From the NCBI RefSeq assembly GCF_900094545.1, contig NZ_FMAH01000006.1, positions 122,745-186,744 on the forward strand: a stretch of DNA of 64,000 bases, read 5' to 3'. A model generated the notes under the pieces. That model did no database searches. It had not been told where the DNA came from and saw only the letters and a list, made by a program, of their open reading frames with translations. The translations under genes were made by a program, and so were the position numbers. Below are positions 29,559-38,946 of this stretch, one piece after another. Each line of letters begins with the position of its first letter. The first letter of the stretch is position 1. The stretch is from Martinezella miluonensis (GTDB lineage Bacteria; Pseudomonadota; Alphaproteobacteria; Rhizobiales; Rhizobiaceae).

Positions 29559-30005
29559 CTAGGCCATCAGCCTCGTCACTTCAGCGCCTTGCGGCTGAGC
29601 GATCGCGTCGGCGATCGTGGTAGAGAACAGGACCTTGCGGGTCGCGTCCGCCACCCGGGCAAAGACATGGCGGATTTCGCAGGTCTGCTCACCATCGCAA
29701 TCGTCGCAGCGACGATAGGCGGTGAGCGAAAGACAGGGAAGCGGCGCCAAAGGCCCATCGATGACCCGCAGGATCTCGCCGAAGGTGATCTCGTTTGCCG
29801 GTTTGCGCAGGAGATAACCGCCCTGCTTGCCACGGCGGCTGATGACGATACCTTGATGCTTCAGGTCGAGAAGGATCTGTTCCAGGAACTTCTTCGGGAT
29901 CTTCTGCTGGGCTGCGATGTCGGAAATCATCATCGGCTCGCCTGCCTCGGATTGGGCCAAGGCAGAGAGCGCCCGCAGCGCATATTTTGCTTTCTGAGTA
30001 ATCAT
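29559..30005 (-). CDS. Rrf2-family regulator of sulfur assimilation
   Basis: A 148-residue winged-helix regulator starting MITQKAKYALRALSALAQ, the usual Rrf2 opening, with the recognition helix in IPKKFLEQILLDLKHQGIV. Cysteines 91, 100, 103 and 109 (CLSLTAYRRCDDCDGEQTC) are placed where Rrf2 proteins hold an iron-sulfur cluster. It is divergent from cysHDN, and Rrf2 relatives such as CymR regulate cysteine synthesis, so control of cysH is a reasonable inference. An upstream in-frame ATG seven codons earlier is possible. Confidence 0.88.
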   Translation of the reverse strand: MITQKAKYALRALSALAQSEAGEPMMISDIAAQQKIPKKFLEQILLDLKHQGIVISRRGKQGGYLLRKPANEITFGEILRVIDGPLAPLPCLSLTAYRRCDDCDGEQTCEIRHVFARVADATRKVLFSTTIADAIAQPQGAEVTRLMA

Positions 30006-30492
30006 TTCGAACCGCTTCACACACACATGCGATACGTTCGGCCGATGGATTCGGCCGGTCCGCTCTAGAACTCCTCAACCCTCGTCCCCAGGGCGTTTCG
30101 AAGCACTCACACCCATGGCGCAACGCCAAGAAATATCAGCAACCCAAACTTGTTATCATTTTTAGCCGCTATGCCCACAGTTTAGCTCAAAATCCACCGC
30201 AGCGCATCTTTTTGGGCATCACTTCCGATTTCCATTTGACAAGCTATGTGTAACTCTACTATTTCTATAGACATTAAAGCAAGCACTTAAACATGACAAG
30301 TCGTGTCAAGTGCTTCCGAAGGGCCTTCTGGCGGTGAAGCGCCTTGGTTAACAGCCGAGGCGGTCGCTTTTCCTTATCAGCGCTGCTTCATGGAGATATT
30401 TACTCTCCATCCGCTTCCTTTCGAAATCTATTTTTCTGTCCGCCATCCTTGCGAGCTGCGATACTCCGGGCAATATCAGGACAGGATCCCCC
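30006..30492. promoter_or_regulatory. Control region between the Rrf2 gene and cysH
   Basis: Nearly 490 bases without a gene. Toward cysH there is a consensus TTGACA at 30236-30241 followed by AT-rich candidate -10 hexamers 15 to 17 bases later, then a compound inverted repeat. The TTTCTATAG stretch just downstream is AT-rich and could be part of an Rrf2 site. A long leader of about 200 bases precedes cysH. The half nearer the Rrf2 gene shows nothing recognisable. Confidence 0.5.
30281..30315. promoter_or_regulatory. Compound inverted repeat in the cysH leader
   Basis: AAGCACTT pairs with AAGTGCTT, and nested inside TGACA pairs with TGTCA across AGTCG; five extra bases interrupt the left side. 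It may be a regulator site or an RNA hairpin in the leader. Inference from symmetry. Confidence 0.5.
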
Positions 30493-31230
30493 ATGACTGC
30501 CATTACATCAATTGAAGATGCCGCGACGCTCAACAGCCAGCTCGCATCGCTCGATCTTGCCGGCCGTCTGTCTCTCGTCGCCGGCCTTGGCGAGCGCGTC
30601 GTCTTCACGACGTCGCTTGGGATAGAGGACCAGGTGATCACGGCGGAGATCGGCAATCACCGCCTGCCGATCGAAGTGGCGACGCTGCAGACCGGCCGTC
30701 TCTTTCCGGAAACACTCGCCCTGATCGATGAGACGGAGAGCCAGTACGATATCCGCATCGTCCGTTACGAGCCGGAACAAGCAGATATCGAAGCCTATGC
30801 GGCAAAATACGGTCTGAACGGTTTCTACGAAAGCGTCGAAGCCAGGCATGCCTGTTGTGGCGTGCGCAAGCTGAAGCCGCTTGCGCGTGCACTTTCGGGC
30901 GCCAGCATCTGGATCACCGGCCTGCGCCGCGGCCAGTCCGCCAATCGTGCCGATACGCCGTTTGCCGAGTTCGATCCCGAGCGCAACCTGTTCAAGATCA
31001 ACCCGCTGGCCGACTGGGACATCGATGCCATCCGCGCTTATGTCGCCGACAACAGCGTTCCGGTGAACCCGCTGCATGCACGCGGCTATCCGTCGATTGG
31101 CTGCGAGCCATGCACCCGCGCCATCAAGCCGGGCGAGCCCGAGCGTGCCGGCCGCTGGTGGTGGGAAAACGACGAAAAGCGCGAATGTGGCTTGCATGTT
31201 CACGAAGAAGGCACGGCCGCAGCCCAATGA
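30493..31230 (+). CDS. cysH: Adenylylsulfate (APS) reductase
   Basis: A 245-residue PAPS/APS reductase family enzyme. It keeps TSLGIEDQVI near 40, the LQTGRLFPET loop and the C-terminal catalytic ECGLH. Importantly it has both cysteine pairs CCGVRKLKP and CEPCTRAIKPGE that bind a 4Fe-4S cluster, so the substrate is APS rather than PAPS. It reduces APS to sulfite using thioredoxin. This fits the absence of an APS kinase domain in the downstream CysN. It begins the cysHDN operon. Confidence 0.94.
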   Translation: MTAITSIEDAATLNSQLASLDLAGRLSLVAGLGERVVFTTSLGIEDQVITAEIGNHRLPIEVATLQTGRLFPETLALIDETESQYDIRIVRYEPEQADIEAYAAKYGLNGFYESVEARHACCGVRKLKPLARALSGASIWITGLRRGQSANRADTPFAEFDPERNLFKINPLADWDIDAIRAYVADNSVPVNPLHARGYPSIGCEPCTRAIKPGEPERAGRWWWENDEKRECGLHVHEEGTAAAQ

Positions 31231-31356
31231 TATACCCGCCGGTTCCCGGCATCGATTCGAAGCGCGTCCCCTACGCCGCCGATCAACTGGAAGCCAACGC
31301 ATCCATTCTTTCCGGCCAACCTTCGGTCGGGACATTTGAAAGTTCTGGAGTGATAA

Positions 31357-32310
31357 ATGCCCGATAGCCGTCCGGATACGGAAATCTCCAATCCGCAAAG
31401 CACCAAGCCACCGCTCGATCCGCATCTGAAGGCGCTTGAAAACGAGTCCATCCATATCTTCCGCGAGGTAGCGGCCGAATTTGAGCGTCCCGTCATGCTC
31501 TATTCGATCGGCAAGGATTCCTCTGTCCTGCTGCATCTGGCACGCAAGGCCTTCTATCCCGGCCGCGTCCCCTTCCCGCTCTTGCATGTGAACACCGGCT
31601 GGAAATTCGCCGAGATGATCACCTTCCGCGACGAGATCGTGAAGAAGTACGATCTCGACCTGATCGAGCACATCAATCCGCGCGGCAAGGCGGAGAACAT
31701 TACGCCCTTCACCCATGGCTCGGCGCGCTATACCGACATCATGAAGACTGAGGCGCTGCGCCAGGCACTCGATGCCGGCCAGTTCGATGCCGCTTTCGGC
31801 GGCGCCCGCCGCGACGAGGAAGCCTCGCGCGCCAAGGAGCGCATCTACTCTTTCCGCACGCCGGACCATCGCTGGGATCCACGCAATCAGCGCCCGGAAC
31901 TCTGGAACGTTTATAACGGCCAGATCCGCAAAGGCGAAAGCGTTCGCGTCTTCCCGCTCTCCAATTGGACCGAGGTCGATATCTGGCGCTACATCCAGGC
32001 CGAAAATATTCCGATCGTGCCGCTCTATTTCGCCGCAAGGCGCCCGATCGTCGAGCGCGACGGCATGATGATCATGGCGGCCGACCCGCGGCTCGAACTG
32101 CTGCCGGATGAGGTCAAGCGCGAGGAGCTCATCCGCTTCCGCACGCTCGGCTGCTTCCCGCTGACCGGCGCAATCCGCTCCACCGCCACAACCCTTGAAG
32201 ACGTTATTGCAGAGCTGGAAATCGCCACGGTTTCCGAACGGCAGGGCCGCGCCATCGACCGCGACCAGTCCGGCTCCATGGAAAAGAAGAAGCGCGAAGG
32301 ATATTTCTGA
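31357..32310 (+). CDS. cysD: Sulfate adenylyltransferase subunit 2
   Basis: A 317-residue ATP-pyrophosphatase that forms APS from sulfate and ATP. The PP-loop is [15 protein letters not shown] near 48, followed by [12 protein letters not shown] and [22 protein letters not shown] residues ([22 protein letters not shown]). The tail ends [16 protein letters not shown], which is strongly conserved in CysD. It works as a heterodimer with the GTPase CysN encoded immediately downstream. Confidence 0.96.
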   Translation: MPDSRPDTEISNPQSTKPPLDPHLKALENESIHIFREVAAEFERPVMLYSIGKDSSVLLHLARKAFYPGRVPFPLLHVNTGWKFAEMITFRDEIVKKYDLDLIEHINPRGKAENITPFTHGSARYTDIMKTEALRQALDAGQFDAAFGGARRDEEASRAKERIYSFRTPDHRWDPRNQRPELWNVYNGQIRKGESVRVFPLSNWTEVDIWRYIQAENIPIVPLYFAARRPIVERDGMMIMAADPRLELLPDEVKREELIRFRTLGCFPLTGAIRSTATTLEDVIAELEIATVSERQGRAIDRDQSGSMEKKKREGYF

Positions 32311-32311
32311 G

Positions 32312-33802
32312 ATGACCGTAAACGCAAACGTCGTCACCTTGCCCGCTGTTGGGCCTGCCGTCGAGCCTGCCAAGGCACTTCGCGACTCGCGCCCCCTTCG
32401 CCTGATCACCTGCGGTAGCGTCGATGACGGCAAGTCTACGCTGATTGGTCGTCTTCTCTGGGATACCAAAGCAGTCAAGGAAGACCAGGCCGCAACCCTT
32501 CAGCGCGATTCCACCGGCAAGCAGAACGATCTCGGCCTGCCCGACTTCGCACTGCTGCTCGACGGACTGCAGGCCGAGCGCGAACAGGGCATCACCATCG
32601 ATGTCGCCTATCGCTATTTCTCGACCGACAAGCGCTCTTTCATCGTCGCCGACACGCCCGGCCACGAGCAATATACCCGCAACATGGCAACCGGCGCTTC
32701 CACCGCCGATCTCGCCGTGCTTTTGATCGATGCGCGTATGGGCATCCTCGAACAAACCCGCCGGCATGCGACGATTGCATCGCTGCTCGGCATCAAGCAG
32801 TTCGTGCTGGCCATCAACAAGATCGACCTGACGAATTACGACCGTGCCGGCTTCGAGAAGATCGCCAACGAATTCCGCGAATTCGCTCTCTCGCTCGGCG
32901 TCAAGCAGATCACGGCCATCCCGATGTCGGCGCTGAAGGGAGAAAATGTCGTCTATTCCGGCCAGGCGGTCATGCCCTGGTATAACGGTCCGACGCTGGT
33001 CGAAGCGCTGGAACTGGCCACCGTCCGCTCGGCACAGACGGTTGGCTTCCGCCTTTCGGTGCAGCGCGTCTCCCGCCCAGGCGAAAGCTTCCGCGGCTAT
33101 CAGGGCACGGTTGCCGGCGGCTCGGTGAAGCCGGGAGACAGCGTCATGATCCTGCCGTCGGGCATGGTCGCCAATGTCTCGAAGATCGTCACTTTCGATC
33201 TGGTGCGCAACGCGGCTGTTGCCGGCGATGCCATCACGCTCGTTCTCGATCGCCAGGTGGACGTGTCCCGTGGCGACATGATCGTCGCCATCGACAACCA
33301 GCCGCAATCCGGTCTCTCCTTCGATGCCCAGATCGTCGCACTGCAGCCGGAAGGGATCGAACCCGGCAAGCGCTACTGGCTGAAGAGCGGCAGCCGCCGC
33401 CAGCGCGTCCAAGTGCAGCCGATCGCTCAGCTCGAACTCAAAACCGGCGCTTGGGCACCGGCGCAGACGCTCTGGATGAATGCCATCGGCAAAGTCCGCC
33501 TGACTTTCGACGAAGCCGCCATCTTCGATCCCTATGAGCAGAACCGTTCGACTGGCTCGTTCATTCTGATCGACCCCGAAAGCAACAATACGGTTGCCGG
33601 CGGTATGATCACCGGCAAGCGCTCCGACCGCGGCGGCATCCATAAGGACGGCCAGCGGGTTCTCCTGTCCCTGCCGGCCGACCTCGCCGAGCAGATCATG
33701 GCAAGCGAACTCTTCGCCAGCCGCCGCGATGAAACGGAAGTGCGCCGTGTTACCGCGGCGCAAGCAGCCGAGATCTGGGCGAACGCAGCCAGCGACATTT
33801 GA
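32312..33802 (+). CDS. cysN: Sulfate adenylyltransferase subunit 1 (GTPase)
   Basis: A 496-residue elongation-factor-like GTPase. The G motifs are CGSVDDGKSTLIGR, DTPGHEQYTRNMATGAS and AINKIDL. GTP hydrolysis drives APS formation by CysD. The protein ends after the beta-barrel domains and lacks the C-terminal APS kinase found in NodQ and some CysNC fusions. The chosen ATG begins one base after the cysD stop, and the frame is open 39 codons upstream only because it overlaps cysD. Confidence 0.95.
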   Translation: MTVNANVVTLPAVGPAVEPAKALRDSRPLRLITCGSVDDGKSTLIGRLLWDTKAVKEDQAATLQRDSTGKQNDLGLPDFALLLDGLQAEREQGITIDVAYRYFSTDKRSFIVADTPGHEQYTRNMATGASTADLAVLLIDARMGILEQTRRHATIASLLGIKQFVLAINKIDLTNYDRAGFEKIANEFREFALSLGVKQITAIPMSALKGENVVYSGQAVMPWYNGPTLVEALELATVRSAQTVGFRLSVQRVSRPGESFRGYQGTVAGGSVKPGDSVMILPSGMVANVSKIVTFDLVRNAAVAGDAITLVLDRQVDVSRGDMIVAIDNQPQSGLSFDAQIVALQPEGIEPGKRYWLKSGSRRQRVQVQPIAQLELKTGAWAPAQTLWMNAIGKVRLTFDEAAIFDPYEQNRSTGSFILIDPESNNTVAGGMITGKRSDRGGIHKDGQRVLLSLPADLAEQIMASELFASRRDETEVRRVTAAQAAEIWANAASDI

Positions 33803-33827
33803 TCGTGGCTTAATACCGAGTGACAAC

Positions 33828-33849
33828 GAGGCCGACCAAGGTCGGCCTC
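33828..33849 (+). terminator. Hairpin after cysN
   Basis: GAGGCCGACC and GGTCGGCCTC are perfectly complementary around a two-base centre, 25 bases after the cysN stop. No T-run follows, so termination would rely on the second hairpin downstream. Confidence 0.5.
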
Positions 33850-33918
33850 GCCCCCGGAATGGCGGGGCGGCTGCGATCCGCGTTTGCTGGCAATCTCAAG
33901 CCAGAATTCTCAAACTGA

Positions 33919-33940
33919 AACCGGCCAGCCGGTCTTTTTT
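33919..33940 (+). terminator. Intrinsic terminator of the cys operon
   Basis: ACCGGC-ca-GCCGGT followed by CTTTTTT. The T-run touches the stop codon of the convergent LysR gene, so it ends the cys transcript just before that gene. Confidence 0.75.
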
Positions 33941-34862
33941 ATGCCACGGATGCCCCCGGCAAAGCTTCGCAGCTTTTTGCAAAGAGCCGCTCTCCAAGAA
34001 AATCGACAAATACGCGGACCTTGGGCGACAGATGCCGGCTTGATGGCCAAAGCATATGGAAGTGGCCGGGTTCATCGATGAAGTCGTCGAGAACGGTTTG
34101 CAGCTTTCCTTCGGCAAGCGAACTGCGCACGAGGAAATCCGGCATGCATCCGATCCCGAGCCCGGCGACGGTGGCGCCGCGCACGGCCTCCATATTGTTG
34201 CAGGAAAAGGCGGTGCGCATGCGCAGCTCCGGCTCCGCTTCCGGCAGGCTTAGCGGCCATTCCTGCAGCTTGCCGCTATTGGGAAACCGGAACCGTACCG
34301 CGGAATGCTCGTTGAGCGCACGCGGGCAATCGGGAATACCGTGGCGTTCGAGATAGCAGGGAGCTGCGCAAAGCAGCATCTGGAATGGCCGCAGGGTGCG
34401 CGACATCAACCGCGAATCCGGCAGATCGCCGCTACGGATCGCGACATCGACCCCTTCCTCGATCATATCGACGATGCGGTCGTTGAAATCGATATCGAGT
34501 TCGACCTCGGGATAGCGCTCCACGAACTCCGGCACCACGGGCAACAGGAAATGATAGCTGACGATGGGCACGCTGACGCGTAGCCGCCCGCGCGGCACCG
34601 CCACTGCCTGAGCGAGCGAGGCCTGGGCATCGTCGAGATCGTCGAGCACGCGTCGGCAGCGCTCGTGAAAGAGGCGTCCTTCCTCCGTCAGCCGGATGCT
34701 GCGGGTGGAGCGCTGCAACAGCCGAACGCCGAGCTGGCGCTCCAGATTGCTGACTGCCTTGCCCACCGCAGAGGCCGAAAGACCGAGCACACGACCGGCG
34801 GCTGCGAAACTGCCGAGATCCGCCGTCCGGACGAAAGCATGCAGGCCACTCAAGCGATCCAT
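33939..34862 (-). CDS. LysR-family transcriptional regulator
   Basis: A 307-residue regulator. The helix-turn-helix is LHAFVRTADLGSFAAAGRVLGLSASAVGKAVSNLERQLGVRLLQRSTRSIRLTEEG, and the effector domain follows from about residue 90 (GRLRVSVPIVSYHFLLPVVPEFVERYPEVELDI). It belongs to the large group regulating efflux or oxidoreductase genes. It is divergent from an MFS exporter, which is the likely target. The ligand is unknown. Confidence 0.92.
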   Translation of the reverse strand: MDRLSGLHAFVRTADLGSFAAAGRVLGLSASAVGKAVSNLERQLGVRLLQRSTRSIRLTEEGRLFHERCRRVLDDLDDAQASLAQAVAVPRGRLRVSVPIVSYHFLLPVVPEFVERYPEVELDIDFNDRIVDMIEEGVDVAIRSGDLPDSRLMSRTLRPFQMLLCAAPCYLERHGIPDCPRALNEHSAVRFRFPNSGKLQEWPLSLPEAEPELRMRTAFSCNNMEAVRGATVAGLGIGCMPDFLVRSSLAEGKLQTVLDDFIDEPGHFHMLWPSSRHLSPKVRVFVDFLGERLFAKSCEALPGASVA

Positions 34863-35044
34863 GGGTTACTCCATTCGAGCGTTTTCTTCCGGTATATATG
34901 GAGCAATAGCCTCATTATCATAAGATTACAGCAAAACTATCTTGCTGGGGTCCCTCAAAGCCCGTGGGCCGCAGCGCTCGGCTCGCATCCACTCCCAGGA
35001 ACGCCCACGGTTCTCCTTGCTCGAACCCAACGGAAAACCCGACG

Positions 35045-36607
35045 ATGACCTCGCCCAAGACAAAGGTCGCAAGTCCGACCGAAAAATTCTTTGTTCTCAT
35101 CGCAGTCTGCTGCGCGGCGGCAGCGATGCCGCTGACATTCACAGGCCCGGCCGTTGCGCTGCCGGCCATCAGCCGATCGCTTGGTGGCAGTCCAATCGCT
35201 CTCAACTGGGTGACCAATGCCTTCATGTTGACCTTCGGCAGCAGCCTAATGGCCGCCGGCGCGCTTGCCGACAGCTTCGGACGTCGGCGCATCTTCCTGA
35301 CCGGCGTCGGCTGCTTCGCATTGTTCTCCGCCGGACTGGCTTTCGCCGGCGATATCGTCTTGTTCGACATATTAAGGGCACTGCAAGGTCTTGGCGCCGC
35401 CGCCGCCTTCTCAGGCGGCATGGCGTCGCTCGCCCAGGAGTTCGACGGCACTGCGCGCATGCGGGCTTTCAGCATCGTCGGCTCCAGCTTTGGCGTCGGC
35501 CTCGCCTTCGGGCCGATCGCATCCGGCCTGATGATCGACGCCTTCGGCTGGCCGTCGATCTTCCTGCTCGTCGTGGCTCTGGCGCTCCTCTCCCTTGGCC
35601 TGGCTGCCTATTTCCTGCGCGAATCCCGCGACCCTGACGCAACCGGGCTCGACTGGCCGGGAGCGCTGAGCTTCACACTTGCGCTGACGCTCTTCACCTA
35701 TGGCGTGCTGCGTGCACCGGAGACCGGCTGGAGCGATCTGCTGGTCATCGCGCTGCTGGCCGGCGCTGCGTTGCTGTTCCTCGCCTTCGGCATCATCGAA
35801 CGCTCGGTGAAAAGGCCGATGCTGGATCTTACCTTGTTTCGCTATCCGCGCTTCGTCGGCGTGCAGCTGCTCGCGGCGGCGCCCGCCTACGCCTTCGTGG
35901 TGCTGCTGATCCTGCTGCCCGTGCGCTTTGTCGGCATTGAGGGTATGAGCGAGATTGCTGCCGGGCGGATGATGATCGCTCTTTCGGCGCCCCTTCTCAT
36001 CCTGCCGGTTATTGCCGGTCTTCTGACCCGCTGGTTCAGCGCAGCAACGATCTGCGGCGGTGGTCTTCTCATTTCAGCGGCAGGTCTCTTCTGGCTCAGC
36101 CATTTCGCCGCCGGTTCGGCACCGCAGGCATTGATCGGTCCGCTCTTGATGATCGGCATCGGCATCAGCCTGCCCTGGGGCCTGATGGATGGCCTGGCCG
36201 TCAGCGTCGTTCCGAAAGAGCGGGCCGGTATGGCAACGGGCATCTTCAGCACCACGCGCGTTGCCGGCGAAGGCGTTGCCCTTGCCGTCGTCAGCGCCAT
36301 CCTCTCCGCCTTCATCCAGTCAAAACTCGGGGCACCGGCCGGCGAGCAGGCTTCGGCCGCCGCGCAACGGCTCGTCACTGGCGACCTTGCTGCCGCCGCA
36401 TCAAATGTGCCGGCGATCGGTCATGACGCGCTGATCCACGGTTACGGCGATGCTTTCAGCGCGCTGCTCTGGCTCCTGACCGCGATCACGACCATCACCG
36501 CAATCGTGGTTTTCTCCTTCCTCGGCCGGGGAGCATCGAACGATATGGCGGAGGACGCTGCCCCATTGTTGCCGGAAGAAGAAGAGCTCCGCATATCGAA
36601 AGCCTAA
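35045..36607 (+). CDS. MFS multidrug transporter, DHA2 (EmrB/QacA) type
   Basis: A 520-residue transporter with about 14 transmembrane segments. The first loop motif reads MLTFGSSLMAAGALADSFGRRRIFLTG (motif A) and LRALQGLGAAAAFSGGMASLAQEF carries the second. Proton-driven export is expected; substrate unknown. The adjacent divergent LysR gene probably controls it. I placed the start at MTSPKTK, since the 27 upstream codons lack domain features. A strong hairpin follows the stop. Confidence 0.88.
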   Translation: MTSPKTKVASPTEKFFVLIAVCCAAAAMPLTFTGPAVALPAISRSLGGSPIALNWVTNAFMLTFGSSLMAAGALADSFGRRRIFLTGVGCFALFSAGLAFAGDIVLFDILRALQGLGAAAAFSGGMASLAQEFDGTARMRAFSIVGSSFGVGLAFGPIASGLMIDAFGWPSIFLLVVALALLSLGLAAYFLRESRDPDATGLDWPGALSFTLALTLFTYGVLRAPETGWSDLLVIALLAGAALLFLAFGIIERSVKRPMLDLTLFRYPRFVGVQLLAAAPAYAFVVLLILLPVRFVGIEGMSEIAAGRMMIALSAPLLILPVIAGLLTRWFSAATICGGGLLISAAGLFWLSHFAAGSAPQALIGPLLMIGIGISLPWGLMDGLAVSVVPKERAGMATGIFSTTRVAGEGVALAVVSAILSAFIQSKLGAPAGEQASAAAQRLVTGDLAAAASNVPAIGHDALIHGYGDAFSALLWLLTAITTITAIVVFSFLGRGASNDMAEDAAPLLPEEEELRISKA

Positions 36608-36614
36608 GCAATTT

Positions 36615-36652
36615 CATGGGCCGGTTGGGACAACAATTCCGACCGGCCCATG
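36615..36652 (+). terminator. Long hairpin after the MFS gene
   Basis: CATGGGCCGGT pairs with ACCGGCCCATG, and the stem continues inward with wobble pairs to a six-base loop, eight bases after the stop codon. No T-run follows. Likely terminator or transcript-stabilising stem. Confidence 0.55.
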
Positions 36653-36830
36653 GAGCGTCCCGACACGACAAGGCGGCAATTCGAAGGCTGAAAAGCGCCG
36701 AAAGCGCACTCGCGGCGCAACATAATGTTTCGCAACCACATAAAATGTGCGCGCCCCAACGCGATGCGCCTCCCTCTTCGCAACGGTGCGAGGCTGGCGT
36801 TTGGGCGCGCCGCTGCTATATCAAATCCCC

Positions 36831-37190
36831 ATGATATCAGACCGGTTTTTGAAGATTATCGCATGGACTTATATCGCGGCGCTCGTTGCCGTGACCTTTG
36901 CGCATCTCAATTGGCAGGCCGCGCTTGGTAATCCTTTCGACATTTTCCGCGCCGGGGCGCTTTGCCTTGCAGGCATGCTTGCCCGCCTCGCCTATCCGCA
37001 ATCCCCATCCTTCACCTGCCTGCTGATGATCGGCAGCGTGCTGGTACTCTGCTTTTCGCATTTCCTGGCAAACGGCAATTACGGCTCGACGCTCGACATC
37101 GTCGTCGGCATGATCAGCGGGTTGTGGGGCATCATGCTCGGCTCGGTGTTGAGCAAGCTGCTAAGCTCGGCCTCCAAGCGAACGGCATAG
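36831..37190 (+). CDS. Small VanZ-like membrane protein
   Basis: A 119-residue protein with four hydrophobic segments (IIAWTYIAALVAVTFAHL, IFRAGALCLAGMLARLAY, TCLLMIGSVLVLCFSHFL, DIVVGMISGLWGIMLGSVL). The spacing and the final DIVVGMISGLWGI segment resemble short VanZ-like proteins of Rhizobiales. The ATG lacks a clear ribosome site, so the start may be off. It stands alone between the MFS and porin genes. Function unknown. Confidence 0.65.
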   Translation: MISDRFLKIIAWTYIAALVAVTFAHLNWQAALGNPFDIFRAGALCLAGMLARLAYPQSPSFTCLLMIGSVLVLCFSHFLANGNYGSTLDIVVGMISGLWGIMLGSVLSKLLSSASKRTA

Positions 37191-37617
37191 CATCGGAAAA
37201 CGCGTTATTCGTTACGGGACACCCTCGCCACTTTAGAGGGTTTGCTAGATCCGTTTGAATGGATCGCGCCAATCGCCTCATCTTTTAGCGATCACTCAAT
37301 TATATCCGGCACGTTTTTAAGCTCCGAATTCGATTATTTCGTTTTCCCAAATGACTATTACGTCACCAATATTATGCAATACTTACTATCTACGTTTGTA
37401 TCTGTGGCATTCGCGCAACTAAATTTTTTAAATGACGGAAAAACCGTTCTGAGAAAAATATATCATATAACTTTACAGGAATTCGTCTTTAATAACGACC
37501 AGAAGCGGGTGGGGCCCGTTTCTCCCGAGTCGGGGTATTTAAACAGGGATAGGGTTAAGGCACGTCGGTTTTTCGGCGCGGTTGCCTGTGCCCAATCTAT
37601 TATGGATTGGAGTTTTC
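37191..37617. promoter_or_regulatory. AT-rich leader and promoter region of the porin gene
   Basis: More than 400 bases without a convincing gene. The middle part (about 37290-37500) is much richer in A and T than its surroundings, with runs such as AAATTTTTTAAATGACGG and AAAATATATCATATAAC, and it must hold the promoter of a strongly expressed porin. I cannot fix the -35/-10. The last 100 bases return to normal composition and end in TTGGAG before the ATG. Confidence 0.5.
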
Positions 37618-38679
37618 ATGAACATCAAGAGCCTTCTTCTCGGCTCCGCTGCTGCTCTCGCAGTAGTTTCCGGCGCTCAGGCAGCTGATGCCATCGTCGC
37701 CGCTGAGCCGGAACCGCTCGAATACGTCCGCATCTGCGACGCATACGGCGCTGGTTACTTCTTCATCCCGGGCACGGAAACCTGCCTCAAGATCGGCGGC
37801 ATGGTCCGTACCGAAGGCAAGTGGTTCAACGCTTATGCCCCGGACACCCATTTCGGCACGCTGTGGCACACCCGCGCTCAGTTGAGCATCGACACCGCTT
37901 CCGACACCGAGTACGGCCCGCTGAAGACCAACACCCTTATGCGTTGGGATTGGCAGGACGGCGGCTCGACCTCCACGAAGATGGTCGCTGCCTACATCAG
38001 CCTCGGCGGCTTCACCGTCGGCAAGCTCGACTCGCAGTATAACTCCTACATGGGTTACGCTGGCAACGTCATCAACGACGACGTCGTCTATGACGGCCCG
38101 TACGAACTCAACCAGTTGACCTACAACTACGATGCCGGCAACGGCTTCACGGCTGTTATCTCGGTTGAAGACAGCAACTCGGGCACGGGCGCTACCGGCG
38201 TCAACGGCGAAGACAGTTCCAACCACTACGCTCCTGACGTTGTCGCCGGTGCTGGCTACAAGGCCGGCAACTTCGGCTTCAAGGTCGTTGGCGGTTATGA
38301 CTCCATCGTCGAAGAAGGCGCAGTCAAGGCTCGCGTCGATGCCGACTTCGGCGTCTTCAAGGCCTTCTTGATGGGCGGCTGGAACACCAACGGCGACAAG
38401 CTGAACAAGTACGCAAGCGCCAACGGTTCCGGCGCCGCCTCCAACATCGGCTGGGGCGACTGGGCTGCTTGGGGCGGCGTAACCGTTCCGATCAACGAAA
38501 AGCTGCAGGCTAACGCTCAGGTTGCCTACACCGACTCGAAGATCTTCGCGGCAACCGCAAACCTCCGTTGGAACCCGGTCAAGAGCCTTCTGGTTCAGCC
38601 GGAAGTATCCTACACCAACTGGGACTCCATCAATCAGGACCAGTGGGCCGGTATCCTGCGCTTCCAGCGCAGCTTCTAA
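37618..38679 (+). CDS. Outer membrane porin, RopA-like
   Basis: A 353-residue porin of the alphaproteobacterial porin_2 type. The signal peptide is MNIKSLLLGSAAALAVVSGA followed by an Ala-x-Ala cleavage site near residue 22. The mature start EPEPLEYVRICDAYGAGYFFIPGTETCLKIGG has the two conserved cysteines of rhizobial porins, and the chain ends in an aromatic residue (RFQRSF), required for outer membrane insertion. It forms passive diffusion pores. Codon use is biased to C-ending codons, in keeping with high expression. Confidence 0.92.
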   Translation: MNIKSLLLGSAAALAVVSGAQAADAIVAAEPEPLEYVRICDAYGAGYFFIPGTETCLKIGGMVRTEGKWFNAYAPDTHFGTLWHTRAQLSIDTASDTEYGPLKTNTLMRWDWQDGGSTSTKMVAAYISLGGFTVGKLDSQYNSYMGYAGNVINDDVVYDGPYELNQLTYNYDAGNGFTAVISVEDSNSGTGATGVNGEDSSNHYAPDVVAGAGYKAGNFGFKVVGGYDSIVEEGAVKARVDADFGVFKAFLMGGWNTNGDKLNKYASANGSGAASNIGWGDWAAWGGVTVPINEKLQANAQVAYTDSKIFAATANLRWNPVKSLLVQPEVSYTNWDSINQDQWAGILRFQRSF

Positions 38680-38726
38680 GACCTCTTTCCCGAGGATCTG
38701 ATCTGACTTGACCCCTGATCGGATGG

Positions 38727-38763
38727 GGACTGGTCCGGCTTCCAGCGAAGTCGGACCGGTCCT
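38727..38763 (+). terminator. Hairpin terminator of the porin gene
   Basis: GGACTGGTCCGGCTT pairs with AAGTCGGACCGGTCC through a 15-base stem with two G-U pairs. It lies 48 bases after the stop; only TT follows, so strength is uncertain. Confidence 0.6.
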
Positions 38764-38946
38764 TCCGAGAGGAGGTTTGTCGTTTCATCCAGCGCCACTG
38801 CGATGGCTTGCGATCGTGGCCGGAACCGCAGCCAATGAGCCCGTGCTTCAACTGCCAAGCGATCGACGGCGGTACCGTCTGAACACTCGTATTTCTCCCC
38901 CTTCAACGGCATCGACATCCAGCATTTTTTGTCGTAGAGACAGCTC

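Noticed and set aside
32204..33826. 540-codon minus-strand frame
   Set aside because: Antisense of cysN, which has all G motifs.
37242..37688. 148-codon frame before and into the porin gene
   Set aside because: It runs through the AT-rich leader, has no ribosome site and overlaps the porin signal peptide in another frame.
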